A stretch of DNA of 64,000 nucleotides. It comes from Mesorhizobium escarrei. GTDB lineage: Bacteria; Pseudomonadota; Alphaproteobacteria; Rhizobiales; Rhizobiaceae. This document shows, piece by piece, positions 45,676 through 54,948 of the stretch. The notes under the pieces were generated by a model. It was not told where the DNA came from, did no database searches, and saw only the letters and a program-made list of their open reading frames with translations. The position numbers and the translations under genes were made by a program. The stretch covers positions 36,103-100,102 of the forward strand of contig NZ_CAKXZT010000157.1 in assembly GCF_935825525.1 (NCBI RefSeq), given 5' to 3'. The number at the start of each line of letters is the position of its first letter. Within the stretch, counting starts at the first letter, position 1.

Positions 45676-47049
45676 TTACGCCGCCTGCACGTTTTTCGAG
45701 ATCCGCGCCCACTCCGGAATCCAGTCGCGGTGCGCGGCGAGCAGGTCGTCGACCAGCGACCAGATCTGGTCGAGATCGAGCTCGGCGGCGGTATGCGGAT
45801 CCATCATCGCCGCGTGATAAAGATGCTCGCGGTTTTCCGTCATCAAGGCCGCGACAGTCAGTTCCTGCACATTGACATTGGTACGGATGAGCGCCGTCAA
45901 TTGCGGCGGCAAGGCGCCGATGAAGGTCGGCTGGATACCGGACGCATCGACCAGGCACGGCACTTCGGCCGCGCAATTTTCCGGCAGCGAGGTAATGCAG
46001 CCATTGTTGCGGACATTGCCGTAAATAACGGAGGGCTCGCCGGTCCAGACCGAGTTCATGATCGAGGAAGCATATTCATGGCTCTCCTCGATCTCGATGT
46101 TCTCGGCGCTCCGGTAGGCGGCCGCCTGCCCTTTCCAACGCTCGATCTGCTCGATGCAGCGCGTGGGATATTCATCGAGCGGAATGCCGAATTTCTCGAT
46201 CAGATCGGGCCTGCCGTCCTTGATGAAATAGGGCGTGTATTCGGCGAAATGCTCCGAGCTTTCGGTGACGAAATAGCCGAGGCGGGTCAGCATCTCGTAG
46301 CGCACCTTGTTCGGGCAGCGCGGATTCCAGTGGCTGGGTTTCGGAAAACGCCCGTCGCGGTAGCCGCGCACGAGATCCGGATAAAGGTCGCGGTAGCTGC
46401 CATCGGCCTGCCGATGCTCGAATTTCAAGTAGAAGGCCATGTGGTTGATGCCGGCGGCGCGGTAACGGATTTCCTCGAGCGGGATTTCGAGATCGCGGGC
46501 GAGCTCGAAAGCCGTTCCCTGCACCGAATGGCAGAGACCGACCTGCTTGATGAGCGGATACTTTTCCGCAATCGCCCAAGTATTGATCGCCATCGGGTTG
46601 ACGTATTGCAGGAGGATGGCGTCGGGGCAGATTGCCATCATGTCTTCGCAGATTTGCCAGAGATGCGGCACGGTGCGCAAACCCCGCATGATGCCGCCGA
46701 CGCCGAGCGTATCGGCGATCGTCTGGCGCAGGCCGTATTTCTTCGGCACCTCGAAATCGGTGACCGTGCAGGGCTCGTAGCCGCCGATCTGGAAGGCAAC
46801 GACCACGAAGTCCGCGCCTTCCAGGGCCTTGCGCTGGCTGGAATGCGTCTCGACGGTCGCCGCAGCGCCAAGCGTCTTGACCAGCTTTCCGGCGACGATC
46901 TCGCTTTCTTCGAGGCGCTGCGGATTGACGTCCATCAGCGCGATGGTAGCGCCCGAAAGAGACGGCCGCTGCAGCACATCGCCGATGACATTCTTCATGA
47001 AGACGGTGGAACCGGCCCCAATGAACGTGATTCTGGGTTGTCTCGTCAT
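45676..47049 (-). CDS. agaL2: Alpha-galactosidase, GH4 family (second copy)
   Basis: A 457-residue NAD+- and metal-dependent GH4 glycosidase. The Rossmann start is ITFIGAGSTVFMKNVIGDVL. The metal/catalytic CHSVQ motif is intact in VGLCHSVQGTAFELA, with YVNPMAINTWA and AAGINHMAFYLKF downstream. CHS is typical of alpha-galactosidases such as MelA. It is the last gene of the agp operon and it probably splits imported galactosides (melibiose, raffinose type) in the cytoplasm. The pairing with a second GH4 enzyme suggests different linkages or chain lengths. Confidence 0.9.
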   Translation of the reverse strand: MTRQPRITFIGAGSTVFMKNVIGDVLQRPSLSGATIALMDVNPQRLEESEIVAGKLVKTLGAAATVETHSSQRKALEGADFVVVAFQIGGYEPCTVTDFEVPKKYGLRQTIADTLGVGGIMRGLRTVPHLWQICEDMMAICPDAILLQYVNPMAINTWAIAEKYPLIKQVGLCHSVQGTAFELARDLEIPLEEIRYRAAGINHMAFYLKFEHRQADGSYRDLYPDLVRGYRDGRFPKPSHWNPRCPNKVRYEMLTRLGYFVTESSEHFAEYTPYFIKDGRPDLIEKFGIPLDEYPTRCIEQIERWKGQAAAYRSAENIEIEESHEYASSIMNSVWTGEPSVIYGNVRNNGCITSLPENCAAEVPCLVDASGIQPTFIGALPPQLTALIRTNVNVQELTVAALMTENREHLYHAAMMDPHTAAELDLDQIWSLVDDLLAAHRDWIPEWARISKNVQAA

Positions 47050-47072
47050 GAATTGCGCCTCTTGTTTGCGAT

Positions 47073-48743
47073 TTATGCGGCTACCTCGAACGCGGCCTTG
47101 ACGAGCCGTTCGGTGTAGGCGGTCCTCGGATGGGAAAGAACCTCGTCGACGGGTCCCTCCTCGACGATTTTACCGTGCTGCATCACCACGACCCGATGAC
47201 AGAGCGCGCGTACGACCTTGAGATCGTGGGAAATGAAGAGATAGCTCAGACCGCGCTCGTCCTGCAGTTTGCGCAGGAGGTCGATGATCTGGGCCTGAAC
47301 GGAGAGATCGAGCGCCGAGGTCGGCTCGTCGAGCAGGATGAATTCCGGCTCGAGCGCGATTGCCCGCGCAATGGCGATGCGCTGGCGCTGTCCGCCGGAA
47401 AACTCGTGCGGAAAGCGCGACAGGATGTTGTGCGGAAGCCCGGCGCTGACAAGCGCCTGCTCCACGCGCTGCAACCGATCACTTTTGTTGTCGCCTAGCC
47501 GATTGACGATCAGCCCCTCCTCGATGATCTGGCCGACCGACATGCGCGGATTGAGCGAGGAGAACGGATCCTGAAAGACGACCTGCATGCGCGATCTGAG
47601 CGGCCGCATCTGGTCACGTGTCCTGCCGTGGATCGGTTCGCCGTCGAAGAAGATTTCGCCGCCGTCGGCCGTCAGGAGCTTCACCAGCGCCTGCCCGAAC
47701 GTCGTCTTGCCGGACCCGGATTCGCCGACCAGCCCCAGCGTTTCGTGCCGGTGAAGCTTTAGGCTGAGGTTGTCGACGGCGACGAGTTCCTTGAGCCGCG
47801 GCTTGAAGAACCCGCCATGCTTTAGCATGAACGACACCCGCACATTGCTGCCCTCGAGAATGATGGCTGAGTCCACCGGCGTCGGATTGGCCATGCCCTT
47901 TGGTTCGGACGCCAGAAGATGGCGCGTATAGGGATGCTGCGGGTTCTTGAAGAGCGCTTCAGTGGTGTTGTGCTCCTTCACCTCGCCCTGGCTCATGACA
48001 TAGACGTAGTCGGAAAACTGGCGAACGACTGTCAGGTCGTGGGTGATCAGGATTACCGCCATGCCGAGCTTCTGCTGCAGATCACGGATGAGGTTGAGGA
48101 TCTGCGCCTGCACGGTGACGTCGAGTGCCGTCGTGGGTTCGTCGGCGATGAGTACGTCCGGATTATTGGCGAGCGCCATGGCGATCATGACGCGCTGGCG
48201 CTGACCGCCTGAAAGCTGGTGCGGATATTGGTTGAAGCGGCTTTCCGGGTCCGGAATCTGCACCTGCCGCAACAGCTCCAGCGTACGCTCCGCAGCTTGC
48301 CTGCGGCTCATCTTCTGATGAATGCGGATCGCCTCGATGATCTGCGCGCCGACCGTGTAGACCGGATTGAGCGAGCTCATCGGCTCCTGGAATATCATCG
48401 AAATGCGGTCGCCGCGCAGCGCCCGGCGCTGCCGGTCGGAGAATTTCAGGACGTTCTTGCCATCATATTCGATCCGCGAGTGCACGGCCACGGTGGCGCG
48501 CTTGGTGAGCAGGCCCATGACCGTGCGCGCCGTCACCGACTTGCCGGAGCCGGATTCACCCACCACAGCGATGGTCTCGCCGCGATAGAGCTGAAAGGAC
48601 ACATCCTTGACCGCGTCGACCGTTCCGCCTTCCACCTTGAAGGTCACCGCGACATTGCGGGCGTCGATGATCGGACTGCCGGTCCTCACCGCATGATCGT
48701 GACGTTCGTCCGGCGCCATCGAGGTCTTTTCCGTCAGAGCCAT
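47073..48743 (-). CDS. agpD: ABC transporter ATP-binding protein, fused double ATPase
   Basis: A 556-residue protein made of two complete ABC domains joined in one chain, equivalent to OppD and OppF. Domain 1 has GESGSGKSVTARTV (Walker A), LSGGQRQRVMIAMAL (signature) and VLIADEPTTALDV (Walker B). Domain 2 has GESGSGKTTFGQAL, FSGGQRQRIAIARAI and FILLDEPTSALDL. Walker B glutamates are present in both, so both sites look active. The start at 48743 (MALTEKTSM) is preferred. Its 13-bp distance to agpC places it in the agp operon. Confidence 0.93.
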   Translation of the reverse strand: MALTEKTSMAPDERHDHAVRTGSPIIDARNVAVTFKVEGGTVDAVKDVSFQLYRGETIAVVGESGSGKSVTARTVMGLLTKRATVAVHSRIEYDGKNVLKFSDRQRRALRGDRISMIFQEPMSSLNPVYTVGAQIIEAIRIHQKMSRRQAAERTLELLRQVQIPDPESRFNQYPHQLSGGQRQRVMIAMALANNPDVLIADEPTTALDVTVQAQILNLIRDLQQKLGMAVILITHDLTVVRQFSDYVYVMSQGEVKEHNTTEALFKNPQHPYTRHLLASEPKGMANPTPVDSAIILEGSNVRVSFMLKHGGFFKPRLKELVAVDNLSLKLHRHETLGLVGESGSGKTTFGQALVKLLTADGGEIFFDGEPIHGRTRDQMRPLRSRMQVVFQDPFSSLNPRMSVGQIIEEGLIVNRLGDNKSDRLQRVEQALVSAGLPHNILSRFPHEFSGGQRQRIAIARAIALEPEFILLDEPTSALDLSVQAQIIDLLRKLQDERGLSYLFISHDLKVVRALCHRVVVMQHGKIVEEGPVDEVLSHPRTAYTERLVKAAFEVAA

Positions 48744-48756
48744 GGTGCCGGCCTTC

Positions 48757-49884
48757 TCAATAGGGATCGACGGCATCGCGAAGACCATCGCCCAGCGCAT
48801 TGAACGCAAAGACGGTGACCAGCACGAAACCCACGGGGGCAAGGATCCAGGGATAGGACCCGATGACGGAGTATGTCGCGGTATCCTGCAGCATCAGCCC
48901 CCAGGAGATCAGCGGCGGCTTCACCGCGAAGCCGAGGAAGCCGAGGAAGGATTCAAGCAGCACGACATTGGGGATCGCCAGCGTGACAGCGACGATGACG
49001 TGGCTCATGACGTTGGGGAAAATGTGCTGAAAGATGATCCGGCGGTCGGTTGCGCCGATCGCCATCGCCGCCCGCACATAGTCGATCCGCGCCAGCGCCA
49101 GCGTCTTGCCTCGAACTTCGCGCGACAGCTGTGCCCAGCCGAGCGCCGACATGACGAAGATGACGAACGCGAGGAAGACATTGGTCGGCGCCGTCACCGG
49201 AATCAGCGAGGTGAGCGCGAGATAAAGCGGCAGTTGCGGAAAGGCGAGCACCAGCTCGACGAAGCGCTGCACCCATGCGTCGAACCTTCCGCCGAAATAT
49301 CCGGACACCATGCCGACCGTCGTGCCGACTACCGTGATGATGAACACCACGGTCAGGGCGATCATCAGCGAAATGCGCGAGCCGTAGATGATGCGCGACA
49401 GCACATCGCGGCCGAATTTGTCGGTGCCGAGGAAATTGACCGGGCTTCCGTCGGTGGCGCCGAAGAAATGCCGCTGCGCCGGGATCAGTCCGAAAAGCCT
49501 GTATCCGAACCCTTTGACGAAAAAGCCGAGCGTCTGCGGGTTATCGTAGTCGGGGCCGACGATCGGCTGGAACGTGACGGGATCAAGTTCTTCTGTCTCA
49601 CGAATTTGATAGGTGCGCGGCGGAAAAACGAAATTGCCGTTGCGGTCCGTCATGCTGATGGTCTGCGGCGGCGCGAAACCGACGCCGGTCAACTTCGGAT
49701 CGACGGGTGCGAAGAACTCCGCGAATATCGTCATGATCATCAGGAGGCAGACAAGGATCAGCCCTATCATGCCGGTCCAGGATCGCTTCAGACGGCGCCA
49801 GACGAGCGCGGTATAGGTTTCGTTGCCATTGCCTTTGGCCGGCGGCACGGAGGCGCAGACTACGGATTGGACGTCGGCTTTCAT
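48757..49884 (-). CDS. agpC: ABC transporter permease, OppC type
   Basis: A 375-residue inner-membrane permease. The N-terminal membrane segment follows KRSWTGMIGLILVCLLMIMTIFAEFFAP, then a large periplasmic loop (about 55-175). The permease core follows, with an EAA-like loop around ALGWAQLSREVRGKTLALARIDYVRAAMAIGATDRRIIFQHIFPN. ATG at 49884 overlaps the stop of agpB (ATGA), so the subunits are translated together. The longer open frame upstream is agpB in another frame. Confidence 0.92.
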   Translation of the reverse strand: MKADVQSVVCASVPPAKGNGNETYTALVWRRLKRSWTGMIGLILVCLLMIMTIFAEFFAPVDPKLTGVGFAPPQTISMTDRNGNFVFPPRTYQIRETEELDPVTFQPIVGPDYDNPQTLGFFVKGFGYRLFGLIPAQRHFFGATDGSPVNFLGTDKFGRDVLSRIIYGSRISLMIALTVVFIITVVGTTVGMVSGYFGGRFDAWVQRFVELVLAFPQLPLYLALTSLIPVTAPTNVFLAFVIFVMSALGWAQLSREVRGKTLALARIDYVRAAMAIGATDRRIIFQHIFPNVMSHVIVAVTLAIPNVVLLESFLGFLGFAVKPPLISWGLMLQDTATYSVIGSYPWILAPVGFVLVTVFAFNALGDGLRDAVDPY

Positions 49885-50894
49885 GCGTCGGCCCCTCCCC
49901 CAAGGCGAACCCGCGGGTCGAGCGCTGCAAGCAGCATGTCGGCGATGATGTTGCCGACGATCAGCGTCACCGACAGAACCAGCATGAAGGTCGCCGTGAC
50001 ATAGACGTCGCCGACCCACATCGAGCCGACGATGGCCGGGCCGACCGTCGGCAGGGCGAAGATGATCGCGGTCTCGATCTCGCCGGTCAGCATGTAGGGC
50101 AGCACGACGCCCTGATACATGACGAGCGGATGCAGCGCGTTCGGCACGGCGTGGCGCATGACCACGGCGCCCTCGCTCAGGCCCTTGGCCCGAGCCGTTT
50201 CGACATATTGGGCGTTCAGCGTATCGAGAAGATTGCCCCGCATGACGCGCATGTTGTAGGCGAGCCCGCCCAAAGTGGCGATCGCGATGACCGGCCAGAC
50301 ATGCTTGACCAGATCGACGAACTTGCCCCACGACCAGGGCGCCCCGCCGTAGCGAGCGGAATGGAAACTGTTGATCTCAGTGACATTGAAGTGGAACACC
50401 AGGATATAGACGATGATCAGCGCCATCAGGAATCGCGGTATCGTCATGCCGAGAAACGAGATGCCCGACAGCAGGCTGTCCACCCAGGAATATTGCCGGG
50501 TTGCCGCCAGAACGCCGAAGGTGATGCCGATCACCGACGCCAGTATGTGGCAGACGAGCGCCAGCGCCAGGGTGCGGGGCAATCGCTCGCCGACCACGTC
50601 GGCAACAGGCTTGTTGTAGAACAGGCTGTGGCCAAAATCGCCGCGGGTGACGATGCCGGTGATCCAGTTGACGTACTGGAGGGGCAAGGGCTTATTGAGC
50701 CCGTGGGCGACCTTGTAGGCCTGCGCCTGGGCGTCGGCCTCCTCGAAAGACGCGCCGCCCTGGTTGATCAGTTGCGAGCGGATATAGTCGCTGTAGTCGC
50801 CCGGCGGCGCCTGGATGATTGCGAACGTCACGACGCTCAGGACGAAGAGGACCGGAACCGCCGAGGCGATGCGCACAAGCAGAAATCTGAACAT
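49881..50894 (-). CDS. agpB: ABC transporter permease, OppB type
   Basis: A 337-residue inner-membrane permease. It opens with a membrane segment (FRFLLVRIASAVPVLFVLSVVTFAI) typical of OppB/DppB. A long periplasmic loop follows, then five further membrane segments. The cytoplasmic EAA-like loop is RGNLLDTLNAQYVETARAKGLSEGAVVMRHAVPNALHPL. It forms the transport pore with AgpC. A 125-bp gap with a strong hairpin separates it from agpA upstream. Confidence 0.92.
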   Translation of the reverse strand: MFRFLLVRIASAVPVLFVLSVVTFAIIQAPPGDYSDYIRSQLINQGGASFEEADAQAQAYKVAHGLNKPLPLQYVNWITGIVTRGDFGHSLFYNKPVADVVGERLPRTLALALVCHILASVIGITFGVLAATRQYSWVDSLLSGISFLGMTIPRFLMALIIVYILVFHFNVTEINSFHSARYGGAPWSWGKFVDLVKHVWPVIAIATLGGLAYNMRVMRGNLLDTLNAQYVETARAKGLSEGAVVMRHAVPNALHPLVMYQGVVLPYMLTGEIETAIIFALPTVGPAIVGSMWVGDVYVTATFMLVLSVTLIVGNIIADMLLAALDPRVRLGGGADA

Positions 50895-50980
50895 GGCCGT
50901 GTTTGCTTCTCTTGTGGCTCGTGGCGATCTGCTGCTCCTTCACGAGGCGCGGCACCTCCACGGTTCAATTCGGAACCTCC

Positions 50981-51003
50981 CCTCCGGCGGATGCCGCCGG
51001 AGG
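50981..51003. promoter_or_regulatory. Hairpin between agpA and agpB
   Basis: CCTCCGGCGG (50981-50990), three bases, CCGCCGGAGG (50994-51003): a perfect 10-bp stem, 16 bp after the agpA stop on the transcript strand. There is no T run, so it more likely protects the agpA mRNA 3' end than terminates. This would give more binding protein than permease. Confidence 0.7.
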
Positions 51004-51019
51004 AGAAAATCGACTGCGG

Positions 51020-53104
51020 TCAGTTGGTCGTACCGCGTTCACCGGGCTTGCCGGGAAGCTGCTCGGGGAACAGCTCGTAGTCGCCCTGCTTGTCGGCGGC
51101 GACGAAGACCCGCTCGCGGATGATCGTGTCCTCGGCCCAGTTGAACATGAAGATCGGCGTCCCCTCCGGAATGTTGGAAAAACGCTTGTTGATGATGAGC
51201 GCGCCCGGATATTCCGTCAGGCCGATCGTATCGAGGTTGGTCGTCGAGACTTTCTGGAACTGCTTCATCAGTTCGGCCCGCTCGTCATTGTCGTTGCTGG
51301 CGATGAACTTGTTGACGATGTCCACCATCTCCTGCTCGAAGGGCATCAGATCGACCGATCCGTCCGTTCCCGCCCGATGATGCCAGCTCGTGCGCGGGCC
51401 GACCGGAGCAAGCTGGGTCGTGTTCTGCACAACTGAGGTCTGTTCCTGCTCGTTGCGGCGAACAAGCCAGTCGAAGCGCCCGGCGTACTGCGTTGCGTCG
51501 CGCTTCGCGCCATCGATTGTGTTCAGCACGACCTTGAGGCCAAGCTGTTCCATCTGGCCGACCAGACCTTCTGCGAGATTGCGATCGGTGCTGTAGTCGG
51601 AATTCACGAGAAGCACGATCTGTACGTCCGAGCCGCCAGCTGTACCGGCCGGGAAGTTGACGGCGCCGTTGCCATCCGTGTCCTTCAACCCGACCTTCTC
51701 CAGCAGCGCCTTGGCGCCTTCCAGATCGAACGGATAGTACACCGTCGAGGCGCGATCATAGAAGCTCGTGCCAGAGGAAATGCCGCCGGGATAGATCGCG
51801 GTGAAGGGTCCTTTGACGAGGGATTCGCCGAGTTTCTTCCGATCGATGGCCATGGTCACGGCCTTACGGAAATCGACGTTGCGGTTGAGCTCGCGCACGG
51901 CTTGCGCCCGCTCGTCCGGCTCGCCCCAGCCATTGGCTGAAAAGTTCATGCGCAGATTGTAGCCGATCAGACGGGCGCCAAAGGCCAGCCGCGCGGGAGC
52001 CGTTTCCTGTGCGGCGCGCTTCAGCGATTCTACGAAATTTTCCGGTTGCTCCAGGTTCGAGATATCGCCGGACCCGGCGATCGCCTGCACGTCGCGATCG
52101 GCCCAAGTCGAAAGCTTGTAGTGCAGTTCGTTGAGATAGGGCAGTTGATTTCCCTCTTCGTCCACCTTCCAATAGTAAGGATTGCGGCGAAGCACGATAA
52201 CGTCGTCCGAACGGTATTCGATAGGCACCCAGGCGCCCATGACGGGCATATTCAAGTATTCCGGCGGAAAGCCGTTCTTGTACTCGTCATAGGTTGTGCC
52301 TGCATATTTCGGATGCTTGGTCTTCAAAATGTGCGAGGGGCCGGGGCAGAAGGTTCCATAGGCCATCGCATAGAGATGCTGGCGCGGGAACGCGTCCTTA
52401 AACGTCCATTCGATCGTATATTTGTCAATCGCCTTCAGGGTGGTGCCGTCTCCGAACGTTTCTGGTGTTGCACCGTTCAGCGGCGAGACGTTCGGATCGA
52501 CGACATTGTCGTCCCAATAAAACATCACGTCATCGGCGTCGAAGGGATCTCCGTCGGACCACTTTGCGCCTTCGATCAACTTCATCGTCAGCGTGTGGCC
52601 GTCTTCCGACCACTCCCAGCTCTTGGCAAGATTGGGCAGCGGCTCGACATCCTTGGCATCGACCTGGAAGAGCGGCGCGGTGCGCGTCAGGCATTCGAAC
52701 ATCGCAATGTCAACGCCGCCCCAGCCTTGCGTCTGCCCGGCGCTGTAGTTCCAGCCTTCCGGCCGGCCGCCGACGACGTGGCGCATCGTGTCGCCATAGA
52801 CGCCTGTTCCGTCAGGCATGTTTCCCGTCTTGAAGACCATCGGTTCCTTCGGCAGGCGTTCGGCAACCGGAGGCAGCTTGCCGGTCTTGACGAATTTTTC
52901 GGTGACCCATTCCGGTTCGCGATATTCCGGCAACGTCTTGAACTCGAGGATCGAGTCGCGCGGCACGTAAGTGATCTTGCCTTGCGCCGGAAACGGCGGC
53001 TGTTCCGGCACGATCGTCGGCTCGGAGGCCGAGGCCTGGATCGCGAACGCCGATACGCCAAACAGAAGCGCGGCGACGGTTTTCATGCGGCCAAAAATGT
53101 TCAT
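51020..53104 (-). CDS. agpA: Periplasmic alpha-galactoside-binding protein, SBP family 5
   Basis: A 694-residue exported binding protein with a signal peptide ending near residue 26 (AFAIQASA-SEPT). The SBP_bac_5 fold covers about 100-640, with WEWSEDGHTLTMKLIEGAKWSDGDPFDADDVMFYWDD and FRKAVTMAIDRKKLGESLVKG. Its length (about 700) fits Sinorhizobium AgpA rather than ordinary oligopeptide-binding proteins (about 540). It is set between two GH4 genes, so the ligand is very probably an alpha-galactoside such as raffinose or melibiose. This assignment comes from context and family resemblance. Confidence 0.93.
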   Translation of the reverse strand: MNIFGRMKTVAALLFGVSAFAIQASASEPTIVPEQPPFPAQGKITYVPRDSILEFKTLPEYREPEWVTEKFVKTGKLPPVAERLPKEPMVFKTGNMPDGTGVYGDTMRHVVGGRPEGWNYSAGQTQGWGGVDIAMFECLTRTAPLFQVDAKDVEPLPNLAKSWEWSEDGHTLTMKLIEGAKWSDGDPFDADDVMFYWDDNVVDPNVSPLNGATPETFGDGTTLKAIDKYTIEWTFKDAFPRQHLYAMAYGTFCPGPSHILKTKHPKYAGTTYDEYKNGFPPEYLNMPVMGAWVPIEYRSDDVIVLRRNPYYWKVDEEGNQLPYLNELHYKLSTWADRDVQAIAGSGDISNLEQPENFVESLKRAAQETAPARLAFGARLIGYNLRMNFSANGWGEPDERAQAVRELNRNVDFRKAVTMAIDRKKLGESLVKGPFTAIYPGGISSGTSFYDRASTVYYPFDLEGAKALLEKVGLKDTDGNGAVNFPAGTAGGSDVQIVLLVNSDYSTDRNLAEGLVGQMEQLGLKVVLNTIDGAKRDATQYAGRFDWLVRRNEQEQTSVVQNTTQLAPVGPRTSWHHRAGTDGSVDLMPFEQEMVDIVNKFIASNDNDERAELMKQFQKVSTTNLDTIGLTEYPGALIINKRFSNIPEGTPIFMFNWAEDTIIRERVFVAADKQGDYELFPEQLPGKPGERGTTN

Positions 53105-53278
53105 TGTCCTGGTTTCTCCCTTATGCTTCAGGCCTGCCGCGATGGCATGGCTCTCCTCCTACAAGCATCGAACGAAGCGGTATTCCGCTTTCTCAGATGG
53201 CAGTGCCGTGCTTGCCCGGGCGCATTCGCCGAGGCGCGATCCCGTCCGCCGGTTTTCCGGAACATCGCGGCCAATGTC

Positions 53279-54751
53279 TCAGCCGGCCGCGTGCAATTTC
53301 ATGGCTTCCTTTTCGGCCCTGATCTCTTCGATCGAGCGAACCTCGCGGCGGGCGACGCCCTTCCATTCCCGCGTTTTTACGGTCGCGCGGCTCAGCCGCT
53401 CCTTGGCGCCGTCGATCGCATGGGCGTATTGCGGCAGCCATTGCGCTTGCGCCACAACCATCTCGTCGACCATCTGCCAGACCTCTTCCGGCGTGCAGAT
53501 GGCGCCAACCAGCGGATCGTGCAGCACGGCCAGTTTCAGGAGGTCGATGTCGCCGGAGATTGCCGCGTGGACGGACATGCGCTGGACATTAATCGACGAA
53601 ATGCAGGTCGCGGCGCAGGCTTGCGGAAGCGTGATGCCGGCCACCATGTTGATGCCGAAGCGATCGACGAAACCAGGCGATTCGATGATTGCATCGGACG
53701 GAAGATTGGTGATGACGCCGTCGTTCTTGACGTTGAAGTGCCCGCGATAGACCCGACCGGTCTCGAGCGCCTCCAGTATGTGGCTGGCGTGCTCGTTCGA
53801 GCGGCGTCCGGGATCGAAGGGCTTTCCCGCATCTTCGAGAAATTGCGGGAACTCGGTTTCGAACCAGTTCCGGGTTTCGGTCGAATAGCGCAGATAACCG
53901 CCGGTTTCGCCGTGGATCCAGTCCGACATGTCGATCCACTTGGCAGTCTCCTCAGGCCGTTTGCGGTACCAGGGCAGATATTCCGACAGGTGGCCGTTAC
54001 TTTCGGTCGAATAGACGCCGAAGCGCTTCAACACGTCGATCCTGAGTTTCTCCTGCCGCGAGAAGACCGGATGCGCCTCGAAGGCGGCGACGAGCTCATC
54101 CTTGCCGATCTTGCGGCCCTTGACGCGAACGTCGACGAACCAGGTCTGGTGGTTGATGCCGGAGCAGACATAGTCGAGCTCGCCTTCCGCGGCGCCGAGG
54201 ATCTCGGCGATCTGCTCGGCCCCATGCTGGACCCCATGGCAGAGACCGACCGTATCGACCTTGCCGAATTCGATCGCCGCCCAGGTGTTCATCGCCATCG
54301 GGTTGGCATAATTCAGGAATTTCGCGCCTGGCTCGGCCAGTTCGCGAATGTCCTTGCAGAAATCCAGAATGACCGGGATGTTGCGCTGGCCGTAGAGAAT
54401 GCCACCGGCGCAGATCGTATCGCCGACGCACTGGTCGACGCCATATTTCAAGGGGATGCGGATATCGTCGGCATAGGCGGCGAGACCTCCGACGCGCACA
54501 CAGCTAATGATGTAGCGCGCGCCCTCGATCGCCTTGCGGCGGTCCGTCGTCGCGGTCACCCGTGCAGGAAGCTGGCTCGACTTGACGATCCGCAGGAGAA
54601 TTGACTCGATCATCTTGAGATTGTGCTCGCTGATGTCGGTCAGTGCGAACTCGATGTCGCCTAGCTCCGGCACACACAAAATGTCCGTGAACAGCTTCTT
54701 GGTGAAACCGACGCTGCCCGCGCCGATGATTGCGATCTTAAATCTGCTCAT
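53279..54751 (-). CDS. agaL1: Alpha-galactosidase, GH4 family (first copy)
   Basis: A 490-residue GH4 glycosidase. The Rossmann start is IAIIGAGSVGFTKKLFTDIL, the catalytic/metal motif is VGLCHGVQHGAEQIA (CHGV) and YANPMAMNTWAA and SGINHQTWFVDV follow. It is only distantly similar to AgaL2 and has CHG instead of CHS, so the two enzymes probably differ in substrate. It is the first gene of the operon, divergent from agpT, with a 174-bp gap to agpA. Confidence 0.9.
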   Translation of the reverse strand: MSRFKIAIIGAGSVGFTKKLFTDILCVPELGDIEFALTDISEHNLKMIESILLRIVKSSQLPARVTATTDRRKAIEGARYIISCVRVGGLAAYADDIRIPLKYGVDQCVGDTICAGGILYGQRNIPVILDFCKDIRELAEPGAKFLNYANPMAMNTWAAIEFGKVDTVGLCHGVQHGAEQIAEILGAAEGELDYVCSGINHQTWFVDVRVKGRKIGKDELVAAFEAHPVFSRQEKLRIDVLKRFGVYSTESNGHLSEYLPWYRKRPEETAKWIDMSDWIHGETGGYLRYSTETRNWFETEFPQFLEDAGKPFDPGRRSNEHASHILEALETGRVYRGHFNVKNDGVITNLPSDAIIESPGFVDRFGINMVAGITLPQACAATCISSINVQRMSVHAAISGDIDLLKLAVLHDPLVGAICTPEEVWQMVDEMVVAQAQWLPQYAHAIDGAKERLSRATVKTREWKGVARREVRSIEEIRAEKEAMKLHAAG

Positions 54752-54815
54752 TCGAACCTTCTCTGCAAGCGGACTGGGCCGATAGGTAAAATCGGTTCGT
54801 GGAAATCCGGTCTAG

Positions 54816-54837
54816 GCGTGTTATTCGGAAGACACGC
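54816..54837. promoter_or_regulatory. Inverted repeat in the agaL1-agpT divergent region
   Basis: GCGTGT (54816-54821), 10 bp, ACACGC (54832-54837), in the 197-bp gap between the divergent agaL1 and agpT starts. It is a candidate AgpT or catabolite-control site; the arms are short, so chance is not excluded. Confidence 0.35.
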
Positions 54838-54948
54838 AACCAAGCGGCGTGCAACCGGGTTTCATCCTCATCTCTTTTGTTTTTTGGTCAGTATGCGTAA
54901 GATCACGTCCCTCCGGTAGGGCGTAGATGTGCTTTGTAGGGTAATTTT

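Noticed and set aside
52046..54604. Plus-strand 852-codon frame across agpA and agaL1
   Set aside because: It runs antisense through two well-identified genes. Its length comes from the GC-rich codon structure.
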